64,000 nucleotides of DNA, taken from positions 22,716 to 86,715 of the forward strand of contig BMUX01000026.1 in the NCBI GenBank assembly GCA_014650415.1. The letters run 5' to 3'. Below the pieces are notes generated by a model, which was not told the DNA's origin, searched no databases, and saw only the letters and a program-made list of their open reading frames with translations. The position numbers and the translations under genes are program-made. This DNA is from Streptomyces spiroverticillatus (GTDB lineage: Bacteria; Actinomycetota; Actinomycetes; Streptomycetales; Streptomycetaceae). Numbering within the stretch: the first letter of the stretch is position 1; the number at the start of each line of letters is the position of its first letter. Positions 25,454 to 34,350 of this stretch are shown piece by piece.

Positions 25454-26044
25454 TCACCGGGTCCGCTCCCGGCACAGGGCGTAGTCGGGCAGCAGACCCG
25501 CTGCCTTCGCCTCGGCGAGCGTCGGCGCGGCGAGGTCGCGCGGCGACATGACCGGGTCGGCGCCCGCGGGGATCGGCAGGGCGAGCTCGGGATCGAGGGC
25601 GGAGAGGGCCAGTTCGTGCTCGGCCACGTATCCGCTCGTCAGCATGTAGGACATGACGGTGTCCTCCTCCAGTGCGACGAAGGCGTGCCCCACCCCGACC
25701 GGGAAGTACACGGCCCGGAAGTCGACCGGGTCGAGCCGCACGGCGTCCCACCTGCCGAACGTCGGTGAGCCGACCCGGATGTCGACCACGATGTCCAGGG
25801 CCGCGCCCCGGGCGCAGTAGACGTACTTCTCGGTCCCGGGGGGTGTCACGGTGTAGTGCACACCGCGCACCACTCCCCGGCGGGACCTGCTGTGGTTGGT
25901 CTGCGCCGTGCGGAAGCGCCGGTGCCCGACGGCCTTCTCGAAGGCCTCCTCCTGGAACGGCGAGACGAAGAGTCCGCGCTCGTCGGGGAAGATCCGCGGA
26001 GTGAACTCCACTGCTCCCTCGACGGCGAGTTCACGTATTTCCAT
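25454..26044 (-). CDS. dTDP-4-keto-6-deoxyhexose epimerase (RmlC-like cupin)
   Basis: 196 residues, ATG 26044 after AGGAGGAGCC. A cupin of the RmlC family: the RGVVRGVHYT segment carries the catalytic histidine, and the DPELALPIP stretch near the end matches the family. The family acts at C-3 and/or C-5 of dTDP-4-keto-6-deoxysugars. With a C-3 aminotransferase present, C-5 epimerisation (D to L) is the likely job, so the sugar would be of the L series. That is inferred from pathway logic. Confidence 0.9.
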   Translation of the reverse strand: MEIRELAVEGAVEFTPRIFPDERGLFVSPFQEEAFEKAVGHRRFRTAQTNHSRSRRGVVRGVHYTVTPPGTEKYVYCARGAALDIVVDIRVGSPTFGRWDAVRLDPVDFRAVYFPVGVGHAFVALEEDTVMSYMLTSGYVAEHELALSALDPELALPIPAGADPVMSPRDLAAPTLAEAKAAGLLPDYALCRERTR

Positions 26045-26092
26045 GGCTCCTCCTGAACGGGTCCACTGGCGTGGGCGGGTGTCGGCGGTGCG

Positions 26093-27202
26093 CTACAACG
26101 TCGCCAGCACCTCGCGCAGCGCGCCGATCACCCGGTCCTGGGTGGCGGGAGACAGCGAGGGGTACATCGGCAGCGAGAAGATCTGTTCCGCGAGGGTCTC
26201 CGTCACGGGCAACGCCCCGGCCCGCAGGCCGAGATGGCGGAAGCCGGTCATGGTGTGGACGGGCCACGGGTAGCTGATGTTGAGCTCGATGCCGTGCTCC
26301 CGCAGCGCCCGCAGGATCGCGTCCCGCTCCGGGTGCCGTACCACGTAGACGTAGTAGACGTGTTCGTTGCCCGGTGCGACGGCGGGCAGGACGAGGCCGG
26401 TGCCGGCCAGGCCCTCGGCGTAGCGTGCGGCGATCGCCCGCCGGGCGGCGATGTAGCCGTCGAGCCGGGGCAGTTTCCGGCGCAGGATCTCCGCCTGCAC
26501 CTCGTCGAGGCGGGCGTTGTGCCCCGGCGTCTCCACGACGTAGTAGCGCTCCTCCATGCCGTAGTAGCGCAGCCGGCGCATCCGGTCGGCGTGCTCGGCC
26601 TCGCGGAAGAGGGTGGCGCCTGCGTCGCCGTAGGCACCCAGCACCTTGGTCGGGTAGAAGGAGAAGGCCGCGGCGTCCCCGGTGGTCCCGGCCAGGACGC
26701 CGTCGCGGGTGGCACCGTGGGCCTGGGCGCAGTCCTCCAGCAGGCTCAGCCCGTGGATGTGCGCCAGCTCCCGCAGCGGCTCCACGTCCACGCACTGTCC
26801 GTACAGGTGGACGGGCAGCAGGCAGCGCGTGCGGTCGGTCAGTACGGCTTCGACCTGTGCGGTGTCCATGAGGTACGTGTCGGGGTGGACGTCGACGAAG
26901 ACCGGGACGGCGCCCAGGGCGTCGATGGCCACGACGGTCGGCGCGGCCGTGTTCGACACGGTGACGACTTCGTCGCCGCGTCCGACGCCGAGGGCCTGGA
27001 GCCCGATCTTGATGGCGTTGGTGCCGTTGTCGACGCTGACGCAGTGCCGCACGCCGTGGTAGTCCGCGAACTCCCGCTCGAACCCCAGCATGCTGTCGCC
27101 CAGCACGAGGCGGCCGGAGCCGAAGACGGTGTCGACGGCGTCGAGGATGTCCTTGCGCTCCGCCGCGTACTCGTCCAGGTAGCCCCATACTCGGGTGGTC
27201 AT
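26093..27202 (-). CDS. dTDP-3-keto-hexose 3-aminotransferase (DegT/DnrJ/EryC1/StrS)
   Basis: 369 residues from ATG 27202 (AAGGAAGGAG upstream); the longer frame to 27505 is spurious. A PLP-dependent sugar aminotransferase with the Schiff-base lysine in FYPTKVLGAYGD, plus the ED(C)AQAHGA and RLDEVQAEIL signatures. The VWGYLDEY start resembles the 3-aminotransferases of the desosamine type (DesV, EryCI). It installs the 3-amino group on the dTDP-3-keto intermediate made after 2,3-dehydration. Its start overlaps the stop of the N-methyltransferase gene by four bases. Confidence 0.94.
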   Translation of the reverse strand: MTTRVWGYLDEYAAERKDILDAVDTVFGSGRLVLGDSMLGFEREFADYHGVRHCVSVDNGTNAIKIGLQALGVGRGDEVVTVSNTAAPTVVAIDALGAVPVFVDVHPDTYLMDTAQVEAVLTDRTRCLLPVHLYGQCVDVEPLRELAHIHGLSLLEDCAQAHGATRDGVLAGTTGDAAAFSFYPTKVLGAYGDAGATLFREAEHADRMRRLRYYGMEERYYVVETPGHNARLDEVQAEILRRKLPRLDGYIAARRAIAARYAEGLAGTGLVLPAVAPGNEHVYYVYVVRHPERDAILRALREHGIELNISYPWPVHTMTGFRHLGLRAGALPVTETLAEQIFSLPMYPSLSPATQDRVIGALREVLATL

Positions 27203-27921
27203 GGACGCCACGCTCCTTCCTTCACACCGAGGAAGAGGCCCCGGCCCGACGGGACACCTTCGACGTACTGGGTGGTGAACCCCGCTGCGCGCAGGGTCTG
27301 TTCGTACAGGTCGCGCGGGAAGAGCCGGTGGACGTAGGACTCGACGAAGTGCCGGGCGCCCCGGGCGTCGGCGACGACGTAGTGGACGTCCATGTGGGAG
27401 GCGCCGTCCTCCAGCCGGGTGTGGGACACCCGGCTGATCGTGCGGTGGTCGGGCGTGAGGACGTCGGCGGCGACGTAGCCGTCGAGGAAGGTCTCGGGGA
27501 ACCACCAGGGTTCGACGACGACCACGCCGCCGGGGCGCAGGTGGCGGGCGAAGCAGCGCAGGGTGCCGGCGAGTTCCTCGGCGCTCTGGTGCGCCACCGC
27601 GGCGAACAGGCAGACGACGGCGTCGAAGGTCCGGCCGACGTCGAAGGCGCGCATGTCCCCCTGGTGGAGCGGGATGCCGGGCATCCGGTCGCGGGCGACC
27701 TCCAGCATGGCCTCGGACAGCTCGACGCCTTCGACGTGCTCGAAGAGCCCGTCGAAGTGGCGCAGGTGCCCTCCGGTACCGCAGGCGACGTCGAGCAGCG
27801 ACGCCGCTTCGGGCAGCCGTGCGCGGATCTCCTCGGTCACGTGCTTGGCCTCGGCCGGGTAGTCCTTGCCGCGCAAGGTGTACACGTGGTCGTAGATCTC
27901 GGCGAACTCCGGTCCGTACAC
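27199..27921 (-). CDS. dTDP-3-amino-hexose N,N-dimethyltransferase (DesVI/TylM1-like)
   Basis: 240 residues from GTG 27921, with GAGGGGGAG five bases upstream. SAM motif I is LDVACGTGGHL. The segments LRGKDYPAEA, VVVEPWWFPETF and PSGRGLFLGV are close to desosamine DesVI and mycaminose TylM1, which methylate the 3-amino group twice. So the final sugar should be a 3-N,N-dimethylamino sugar. The downstream overlap (ATGA) couples it to the aminotransferase gene. Confidence 0.94.
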   Translation of the reverse strand: MYGPEFAEIYDHVYTLRGKDYPAEAKHVTEEIRARLPEAASLLDVACGTGGHLRHFDGLFEHVEGVELSEAMLEVARDRMPGIPLHQGDMRAFDVGRTFDAVVCLFAAVAHQSAEELAGTLRCFARHLRPGGVVVVEPWWFPETFLDGYVAADVLTPDHRTISRVSHTRLEDGASHMDVHYVVADARGARHFVESYVHRLFPRDLYEQTLRAAGFTTQYVEGVPSGRGLFLGVKEGAWRP

Positions 27922-27932
27922 GGCTCTCCCCC

Positions 27933-28940
27933 TCAGTTCGATGGCGTACGGGTCTGGGCCAGGGCGGCGACGGTCCGCTCCAGGGCCGTGTGCAGCGGGG
28001 TCCGGGGCCGCCATCCCGTGACCGACCGGAACGGCGAGGAATCGATGGTGACGCTCCGGAAGTCGGTGGCCGGCGCGTCCTTGGGCGGCGCGGTGGAGAC
28101 CACCGGCACCGGCGGCTTCCCCAGCCGGTCGGCCACCAGGCGGGACACCGTGCGGCAGACGGCGCCGAGGGGGTCGCCCCGGCCCGCGCCGAGCAGCCAG
28201 TGGTTGCCGGACAGCTCGTCCGGGTGGTCGGCTGCCGCCGTGAACGCCTCGGCGATGTCGTCGACGTGCACCAGGTCCCGCGCGACCGTGCCGTCGTGCC
28301 ACAGCGTGAGCGGCTCCCCGGCCAGGGCGCGGCGGATCATGAAGGCCACCACGCCGCGATCCGGGGCGTGCTCCCCGACGTGCCCGAAGACGGTCGGCAG
28401 CCGCAGGCTGACCCCCCGCATCACGCTGTCGGCCGTGGCCTCCTTCAACAGGCGTTCGGCCGCCAGCTTGTGGCGGTCGTACGCGGTCTCCGGGCGGTCG
28501 GGCTCGCTGCCGTCGACGGGGCGGTCCGGCGGCAGGCCGATCTGGGAGGCGGCGCCCGCGTACAGGACCAGCGGGCCCGGCCCGTCGCGCCGGCGATCGC
28601 TCAGGGCCTCGCACAGCATCTCCATGACCCCCACGTTGACGGCCCGGCTGGCGGGGTCGCTCTCGGCGGCCCGCCAGCCGCCGCTGTGCGTGACCAGGTG
28701 GATCACCACGTCCGCTCCGGCGACGGCGTCGGCGACCTGTCCGGCGCGGGTGAGGTCGGCGGTGCGCACCTGCGTGCGCGCGGCTCCCGTGGCGGGGACG
28801 TGGCTCGTGCGCCGCGCCACCGCCCTGAGCAGGACGGGCCGACGGGCGAACGCCGCCAGGACCGCCGATCCGACGAATCCGGATGCTCCGAGTACGGTCA
28901 CCACCGGTAACGCGCCCGGTTCGCGCTCCTGCGAGGTCAT
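27933..28940 (-). CDS. NDP-hexose 4-ketoreductase (extended SDR)
   Basis: 335 residues, ATG 28940, overlapping the 2,3-dehydratase stop by four bases. N-terminal LGASGFVGSAVL nucleotide fold, YxxxK in TAYDRHK, and the family-typical RDLVHVDDIAEAF. This matches the 4-ketoreductases of 2-deoxysugar pathways (TylCIV/EryBIV/UrdR group). It performs the last reduction at C-4; whether the hydroxyl ends axial or equatorial cannot be told. Confidence 0.92.
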   Translation of the reverse strand: MTSQEREPGALPVVTVLGASGFVGSAVLAAFARRPVLLRAVARRTSHVPATGAARTQVRTADLTRAGQVADAVAGADVVIHLVTHSGGWRAAESDPASRAVNVGVMEMLCEALSDRRRDGPGPLVLYAGAASQIGLPPDRPVDGSEPDRPETAYDRHKLAAERLLKEATADSVMRGVSLRLPTVFGHVGEHAPDRGVVAFMIRRALAGEPLTLWHDGTVARDLVHVDDIAEAFTAAADHPDELSGNHWLLGAGRGDPLGAVCRTVSRLVADRLGKPPVPVVSTAPPKDAPATDFRSVTIDSSPFRSVTGWRPRTPLHTALERTVAALAQTRTPSN

Positions 28941-30328
28941 GTCCGCGTGGCTCCTTGTCCGGGCGTCGGCACCGGCACGGCCGGGGCGCGGAGTGCGTGC
29001 AGGCAGGCCAGGAGGCTCCGGGCCTGCATGTTGACGTAGTGGCTGTGGCGCAGCAGTGCGGAGAGCTGGGCCGGTGTCATCCAGCGGAAGTCCGGGTGGT
29101 CGGGCCGCTGGTCGGTCTCGACGAGGAGGTGGCGGCTGCGGGTGCGGAAGAGCCGGCCGCCCTCGTCGGACAGGGTGACGTCGAGGAGGATCCGGTCCGC
29201 CGGGGCCTTCAGCACGTCGTCCAGGAACAAGGGGCGTGCGGCGGGCGGCAGTTGGTCGTAGTTGCGTTCCGTGCACTGGACCGTGGGGCCGAGTTCGACC
29301 ACGTCCACGAATCCCGGCTCGACCCGCTGGTGCACCAGGACGTGGAGCTCGCCGTCGAAGCGGGTGGTGAGGAAGGCGACGACGCCGGTGCCGTGCGCGG
29401 CGATCATCGGTTGGGCCCACTCCCGCACCTCACGGCCGGACGCCCGGACGCGTACCCCGATGACGTCGAAGAACCGGCCGCTCTCGTGGGTGATCGCGGT
29501 GGGCCCGCGACGCCATCCCTCGAGTTCCGCGAGGGGTACCTGTTCGGTGCGCACCTCGATCTCGCTGCGCGCGGCGGTGAGCCAGCTCCGTATCTGTGCG
29601 GTCGTGACGGGTCCGCGGGGCACTCCCGTGCGCGTGATGGTGCGCGTGATGTTGCGCGTGCTGTGCTGTGCGTCGGCCACCGGCAGACAGGCCAGTACGC
29701 TGCGCAGGTCCATGCCGACCAGGTCGTCGATCCTCAGCAGCCCGAGCACTTCGGCGACGGGCAGCCAGCGGAAGCCCTCGGTCGCCGCGATGTCCTCATG
29801 GGTCTCCACGATCATGTTGCGGTTGCGCTTGCGCAGGAACCACGAGGCCTGCTCGGACTGCCGCACGTCGACGATCACGCGGTCGGCAGGGGCGTTCTGG
29901 AAGTACGCGAGATAGGGAACGGATTTCCCGCGGTGCACTCCGGTGAAGTTGCTCCGCGTCGCCTGCACGGTGGGCGAAAGCTGAATTCCGTTGATGTTTC
30001 CGGGTTCGGCCTTGGCCTGGACGAGGCAGTGCAGAACACCGTCGGTCCACCGGACGAGAATTCCGAGTATCCCCGTTTCGGGCTGATTGATGATGGGCTG
30101 GTCCCAACAGGGGACGGCGCCTCGAGAATGACTCGTACGGAGCCCTTCGACCGAGAAGAAACGTCCGCTGCGGTGGGTCAGCGCCGGCGCGTCGGGCCCG
30201 CAGTCCCACCCCTGTACGGAGTCCAGCGGGACCCGCTCCACCTGGGCGTACCCGGTCTTTCGGGCGGCCTCGAACCAGCGACGGAAGCCTTCTGGAACGT
30301 ACGGCGAATCGGCGAGTAATTCCTTCAT
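28937..30328 (-). CDS. NDP-hexose 2,3-dehydratase
   Basis: 463 residues from ATG 30328 (MKELLADSPYVPEGF, GAGAG upstream); an alternative ATG at 30382 would add 18 unrelated residues with a ribosome site placed too close. Two homologous halves are visible, each with SGRFFxVxGxR and SPTVQxTxxN(F/Y), the arrangement of TylCVI/EryBVI-type 2,3-dehydratases. The enzyme removes the C-2 hydroxyl to start 2-deoxygenation. Codon 4 (30317-30319) is TTA, so translation may depend on bldA tRNA. It is the first gene of the eight-gene sugar operon. Confidence 0.94.
   Translation of the reverse strand: MKELLADSPYVPEGFRRWFEAARKTGYAQVERVPLDSVQGWDCGPDAPALTHRSGRFFSVEGLRTSHSRGAVPCWDQPIINQPETGILGILVRWTDGVLHCLVQAKAEPGNINGIQLSPTVQATRSNFTGVHRGKSVPYLAYFQNAPADRVIVDVRQSEQASWFLRKRNRNMIVETHEDIAATEGFRWLPVAEVLGLLRIDDLVGMDLRSVLACLPVADAQHSTRNITRTITRTGVPRGPVTTAQIRSWLTAARSEIEVRTEQVPLAELEGWRRGPTAITHESGRFFDVIGVRVRASGREVREWAQPMIAAHGTGVVAFLTTRFDGELHVLVHQRVEPGFVDVVELGPTVQCTERNYDQLPPAARPLFLDDVLKAPADRILLDVTLSDEGGRLFRTRSRHLLVETDQRPDHPDFRWMTPAQLSALLRHSHYVNMQARSLLACLHALRAPAVPVPTPGQGATRT
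29629..29664. repeat. 12-bp tandem repeat x3 in dehydratase linker
   Basis: Three in-frame units TGCGCGTGATG(G/T), the last with one change. They encode the Thr-Arg-rich NITRTITRT stretch joining the two halves of the 2,3-dehydratase. Probably a neutral linker expansion. Confidence 0.75.
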
Positions 30329-30466
30329 CGGCAACTCTCGGACTAGGTTGGCCTCCAGGCGACACTTTCGCTGGCAATTCATTTTCTCCCAGCGTGCCGC
30401 CCGTGGCGTCTCCCAGATTGCTCATCACACTCGCCGCGGGATGAGAAATTCAGAGCTCTGGCAATG

Positions 30467-31099
30467 TCAGGCCTTCTCGCCGATGAGGTGCTGGCAGTGG
30501 CTGTCGAACACCCACTGCTCCCACTCGTCCATGGACCAGCCGCGTTCGGTGACCAGGAGGTGGAAGAGCTCGGGGCCGAGCAGCACGTACGAGATGTCGA
30601 CGGCGCGGTCCACTCCGAGCCCCTCCCGCAGCGCGCCCTTGCTCTCCAGCGACTCGACGAAGCGCCGCTGGACGACCAGCCGCTGGCTCTTGTTCGCCTC
30701 CCACAGCTCGGCCCCGTCGCCGCTGGTCGCCGCGGCGTTGCGCAGCACCTCCAGCAGCGGACCGACGCGTTCGAGGACGACGCGGGTCAAGTGCACCTGG
30801 AGCCGCAGCTGCTGACGCGGGTCCTCCGCCTCCAGCGCTTCGATCACCTGGGGGCGCTCCAGGGTCGGTACGGGGTTCTCGTCGCCCGCGATGTGGACGT
30901 CGATGAGCTCCTTCAGGATCCGCTGCTTGTTCCCGAACGAGAAGTAGATCGTCTGTACGGCGACGCCGGCCTTGCCGGCGATGGACTCGATGGTGGTCCC
31001 GCCGTACCCGTGCTCGACGAAGAGAGCCATCGCGGCCTCCAGCATCCGGTTGCGGGTCTGCTGCGCCTTCAGGCGGCGGCCGGGATTTTCCTTCGCCAT
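30467..31099 (-). CDS. TetR-family regulator
   Basis: 210 residues, ATG 31099 with AGGAAG upstream. N-terminal TetR helix-turn-helix: MLEAAMALFVEHGY, TTIESIAGKAGVAVQTIYFSFGNK. The ligand domain is not classifiable by eye. It lies between the FAD monooxygenase gene upstream and the sugar operon downstream, all on the same strand; the 138-bp spacer 30329-30466 is the likely promoter of the sugar operon and a plausible target. No clear palindrome was found there. Confidence 0.92.
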   Translation of the reverse strand: MAKENPGRRLKAQQTRNRMLEAAMALFVEHGYGGTTIESIAGKAGVAVQTIYFSFGNKQRILKELIDVHIAGDENPVPTLERPQVIEALEAEDPRQQLRLQVHLTRVVLERVGPLLEVLRNAAATSGDGAELWEANKSQRLVVQRRFVESLESKGALREGLGVDRAVDISYVLLGPELFHLLVTERGWSMDEWEQWVFDSHCQHLIGEKA

Positions 31100-31265
31100 T
31101 CTGGATCACTTCCTACTCACTGCTACGGCGTCTCGGGCCTGCTGAACGTATCGGTGTCCGTACGCCCGGCAGGCCTGGGCCAAGTATGACTGCCGCTCCC
31201 GTCAGCCGGGCACGCAGCCGTGCCGTACCGGCAGGTGCGGGCAGGTGCGCGAGCGCCCGTGCCGG

Positions 31266-32636
31266 TCAGGGGGCGGCCGCCGCCGGTCCGTCGTACGCCG
31301 GGTGGGCCGGGGAGCGGCGGGCGGCGATCAGTGCGCGGACCACCCGGTCGGGCCGGAGCACCGCCGGGGGCCTGGCCAGCAGGTGCTGCAGGTCGAGCAT
31401 GACCCGGTGTGCGGGGACCGACACATGACTGGCCATCATCACCTGCCGCACATAGCGGTTCAGGAGGTCGGTGCCGAACCCCTTGGCGCCGACCGTTTCG
31501 GGATACATGAAGTCGCTGCTCGTGGACATCTGCCAGGGGATGTCGATCACGCGGGCCGCCGCCCGGTAGAAGCGGCGCGCCATGGCCTCGTCGGCCTTGC
31601 CGTGCCGGTCGAGGCAGCGGCCCAGTTCCACCGCCTCCAGCGTGGCCACGGTCATGCCCTGGCCGTAGAGGGGATTGAAACTGCAGATCGCATCGCCGAG
31701 GGCCACGTATCCGGCGGGGAGCTTGTCCAGCTTCTCGAACCACCGGCGCCTGGCCGCCGGATACAGGAAGCGCTCCGCGTTCTCCTCGCTCACCGGTTTG
31801 GTCCGGGCGAGCAGGTCGGCGACGTGCCGGTCGGGCAGGTCGTCGGCGAAGGCGGCGAAGCCCTCGGGGTCCACCGGTGCGTGCGAGCGGTGCCAGCCGC
31901 CCAGGGTGACCATCCAGCGGTTCCCCTCGACGGCGAACACCGCGGCGGCACGCTTGTCGTGCGGCGGCACCGCCGACATCAGGTAGAGCAGCGCGTCGTC
32001 GTGCAGTTCCCCGCCCTGCCGGTGCATGACACGTGTGGTGTATCCGACGTCGATCTTGACGGTCGTGGTCCTGGGCGCCGGGCAGTCGAGCAGCTCCAGC
32101 CATCGCTCCGTCCGTCCGGCGCTGCGTCCGGTGGCGTCGACGACGAGCTCCGCGCCGAGCCTGCGGCCGTCGTCCAGGTCGACCCCGAGCACCCTGCCGG
32201 ACACGCCGAACAGCCCGCTCACGGCGGTACGGTCGAGGATGCGGACGTTGGGCAGCGCGGCGACCCTGCGCCGGACCGCGTGCTCCAGGTAGGCACGGGT
32301 GAGGCTGATGCCGAGCCGGCCGCTGCGGAACCTGACGCGCAGCGCCCCCATCTGATGGAAGAGCAGGTCCTGGCCCGGGTCGAAGGGAACGGCCCCGCCG
32401 GCTATCAGCTCCTCGGTGAGACCGGGGAAGAACTCCTCCAGCTGCTTGCGGCCGCTGATGAGCAGGGCGTGGGCATGGGGGCTCTGGGGCACGCCCTTCC
32501 GGTCGTACGGACCGTCGGGCAGAGCGTCCCTGTCGACGACGGTCACCGAGGTGAATCTGCGGGAGAGCGCCCGGGCCGCGACCAGTCCCCCGATCGAGCC
32601 CCCGACAATCACTGCGTGTCCGCCGACCACACCCAC
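31266..32636 (-). CDS. FAD-dependent monooxygenase, polyether-epoxidase/squalene-epoxidase-like
   Basis: 456 residues from GTG 32636, with GAGGAGG five bases upstream. VGGSIGG at 11-17 binds the FAD ADP moiety; DATGRSAG and the second FAD motif ALGDAICSFNPLYGQGM are present; the RKGVPQSPHAHALL segment is typical of the LasC/MonCI-like flavin epoxidases. There is no halogenase WxWxIP motif. Probable role: epoxidation or hydroxylation of the polyketide chain during tailoring. Substrate unknown. Confidence 0.85.
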   Translation of the reverse strand: MGVVGGHAVIVGGSIGGLVAARALSRRFTSVTVVDRDALPDGPYDRKGVPQSPHAHALLISGRKQLEEFFPGLTEELIAGGAVPFDPGQDLLFHQMGALRVRFRSGRLGISLTRAYLEHAVRRRVAALPNVRILDRTAVSGLFGVSGRVLGVDLDDGRRLGAELVVDATGRSAGRTERWLELLDCPAPRTTTVKIDVGYTTRVMHRQGGELHDDALLYLMSAVPPHDKRAAAVFAVEGNRWMVTLGGWHRSHAPVDPEGFAAFADDLPDRHVADLLARTKPVSEENAERFLYPAARRRWFEKLDKLPAGYVALGDAICSFNPLYGQGMTVATLEAVELGRCLDRHGKADEAMARRFYRAAARVIDIPWQMSTSSDFMYPETVGAKGFGTDLLNRYVRQVMMASHVSVPAHRVMLDLQHLLARPPAVLRPDRVVRALIAARRSPAHPAYDGPAAAAP

Positions 32637-32752
32637 GTGCCCTCCTCATAAAGACAGCAATTGCGGTGCGGACCGCACCGTCGTGCCATTCTCGAGGGGG
32701 CCGGGATTCATGTCTTCTCCAAGATTGCTCAACCGGCCCGAGAGGCCTGCCT

Positions 32753-33487
32753 TCAGGAAAAGAGCTCAGGAAGTTTGGCACCGATAGTGGCGCGCTCCCT
32801 GTCGAACACCTGCGTCTGCGAAGGCGATTTCAGCACCAGATCCACGTCGACCGTGGAGCCCGCTGCGACATAGAAGGGCCCTGCGCTCGCAATCGCAATG
32901 GGCCGTTTCCCGCCACCGGTCCTCCGGGAAACCGCCTGAAGGTACCAGACGCCCTCGGGAACGAAGTCGATGTTCCAGAACCCTTTTCCGTTGCAGATGC
33001 GACGGCATCGCGACGGGTGCTCATTCCGGGTGAGCGGAGGAATCGCCGCGACAAAAACGGGTTCGTCGTCCTGCCCGTCGCTCCGGCGGAGCCGCCCGCA
33101 AAAGGATCCGTACGCGAACGGTGCGTCGTCCGTCCGGCCGGCCGTGAATTCGATGGCCGTCTGCCCGAGCAGTGCCAGCCGACGAAATCGCCCCGGTGAC
33201 ACACCGACGCTCTTGGTGAAACGTGTCGTAAAGCTGCCGAGGCTGGAATAGCCCACCTGAACGGAAATATCCGCGACCCGGTCCGAGGTGCAGAGCAACT
33301 TGCGCTTCGCCACCTCCTGCCGCACGGCGGAGAGGAATCGGGCCGGCGGCAGGCCGGTCTCCTGGTGGAAAAGCCGTGACATGTGAAAGGAACTCAACCG
33401 GGCCGTATCAGCAAGCACATGCAGAGAAAGATCTTCGTCGTACCGGTCACGCATGACCTCGACGACGCTCTCGATTTCCGACCGCAT
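32753..33487 (-). CDS. AraC-type regulator with N-terminal HTH and C-terminal beta domain (copy 1)
   Basis: 244 residues from ATG 33487 (GGGGGAG seven bases upstream). The two AraC helix-turn-helix motifs occupy residues 1-100 (LSLHVLADTARLSSFHMSRLF; VADISVQVGYSSLGSFTTRF), the reverse of the usual C-terminal placement. The rest (about 115-244) looks beta-rich with a GFWNIDFVPEGVWYLQAV motif, reminiscent of carboxypeptidase-regulatory/transthyretin-like folds. The closest relative in sight is the gene at 34351, which has the same design. It is divergent from the ABM gene at 33605; the shared spacer carries inverted repeats. Confidence 0.85.
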   Translation of the reverse strand: MRSEIESVVEVMRDRYDEDLSLHVLADTARLSSFHMSRLFHQETGLPPARFLSAVRQEVAKRKLLCTSDRVADISVQVGYSSLGSFTTRFTKSVGVSPGRFRRLALLGQTAIEFTAGRTDDAPFAYGSFCGRLRRSDGQDDEPVFVAAIPPLTRNEHPSRCRRICNGKGFWNIDFVPEGVWYLQAVSRRTGGGKRPIAIASAGPFYVAAGSTVDVDLVLKSPSQTQVFDRERATIGAKLPELFS

Positions 33488-33537
33488 CAGCACTCCCCCG
33501 CGAAGTGGACGATCCCGACTCAGAGCAACCAGAGCAC

Positions 33538-33549
33538 TTGACTCGTCAA
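33538..33549. promoter_or_regulatory. Inverted repeat TTGAC-TC-GTCAA
   Basis: A perfect 5-2-5 palindrome in the divergent spacer between AraC copy 1 and the ABM gene. A second small palindrome GTAG-T-CTAC lies at 33551-33559. Possible operator or overlapping -35 element. Confidence 0.4.
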
Positions 33550-33560
33550 CGTAGTCTACA

Positions 33561-33592
33561 TCTAGAGTACCACTTGAGATAGAGACTCTAGA
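33561..33592. promoter_or_regulatory. Putative operator: TCTAGAGT ... ACTCTAGA
   Basis: Eight-base perfect inverted repeat (33561-33568 and 33585-33592) with a 16-base spacer, one to two helical turns apart, just upstream of the ABM ribosome site. The AT-rich composition stands out from the surroundings. Confidence 0.5.
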
Positions 33593-33604
33593 GAGGGACT
33601 TGAC

Positions 33605-33895
33605 ATGACGACCGTCCGGATCACTCGCTTCAGGACCGAGCCCGCCAACGAGCAGGCGATGATCGAGAAGCGGGCCGTGCTGATCGCCGCCGTCCGGGAG
33701 TCGTACCCCGGTCTCACCGAGGCCCGCCTGGGCCGCTTGGACGACGGCAGCTGGGTCGACCACTGGTACTGGGAGAGCGCGGAGCACATGCAGAAGGCCC
33801 TCGCCGCGGCGCCCACGATCACGGAGGCGCACGCCGCCTTCGCCCTGACGACCGACTCGACGGCGGAGTCGGCGGAGATCGTCTCCGTGATCTGA
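33605..33895 (+). CDS. Small ABM-type (dimeric alpha-beta barrel) protein
   Basis: 96 residues, ATG 33605 after GAGAGGG. A MTTVRITRF strand, the DDGSWVDHWYW centre and the size fit the antibiotic biosynthesis monooxygenase/EthD-like barrel fold. Such small proteins act as cofactor-free oxygenases or cyclases, or have no known activity. It is transcribed alone between the two AraC regulators and closed by a strong terminator, so it is likely their direct target. Confidence 0.8.
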   Translation: MTTVRITRFRTEPANEQAMIEKRAVLIAAVRESYPGLTEARLGRLDDGSWVDHWYWESAEHMQKALAAAPTITEAHAAFALTTDSTAESAEIVSVI

Positions 33896-34350
33896 CCGCG
33901 CGGCCGAAGCACCACACGCACTCCCAGGGCCCCTGCTCGTACACGGCACCGGAATCCGGTTGCCGCCCGCGAGCAGGGGCCCTTTTCGCGTGCCCGGACG
34001 TACGTCACCGCCGGCCGGCCAGCCGAATTCCCGGCGCCCTCGTCCCGCCGGAGAAACCGCAAGAACGAAGAAGACAAGGGTGCACGCCGTCTGTAATTCT
34101 CCTGAAGACGTCGACCACCACCGGACAAAGGACACACCGAAGAGAATCCCGCACCGGCTCCCCACAGCCGTTGGATTCGTCCCGGAACACTCCACAACCG
34201 GCTGGCCGTACGGTGGCAAGTTGGCCGACCGTGCTTTGCTTCCGCCGTATCACGTCCCGAAAAATCTGCGATTCACCACCCAATGAACCGCGAGGTCTAC
34301 GCGTGACACACGGACGTTTCGCCAGTGAAACCCTCACAGAGGGAAGCAGT
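33896..34350. other. 455-bp spacer: terminator then AraC copy 2 leader
   Basis: Contains the terminator at 33927-33986. The remaining about 360 bp has no believable gene; short frames on both strands lack ribosome sites. The final part is the leader of the 34351 gene with a GAGGGA site six bases before the ATG. Confidence 0.6.
33927..33986 (+). terminator. Rho-independent terminator after ABM gene
   Basis: A 13-bp perfect stem (GGGCCCCTGCTCG at 33927-33939, complement at 33970-33982), with a nested smaller hairpin in the loop and TTTT at 33983-33986. A canonical, strong intrinsic terminator. Confidence 0.9.
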
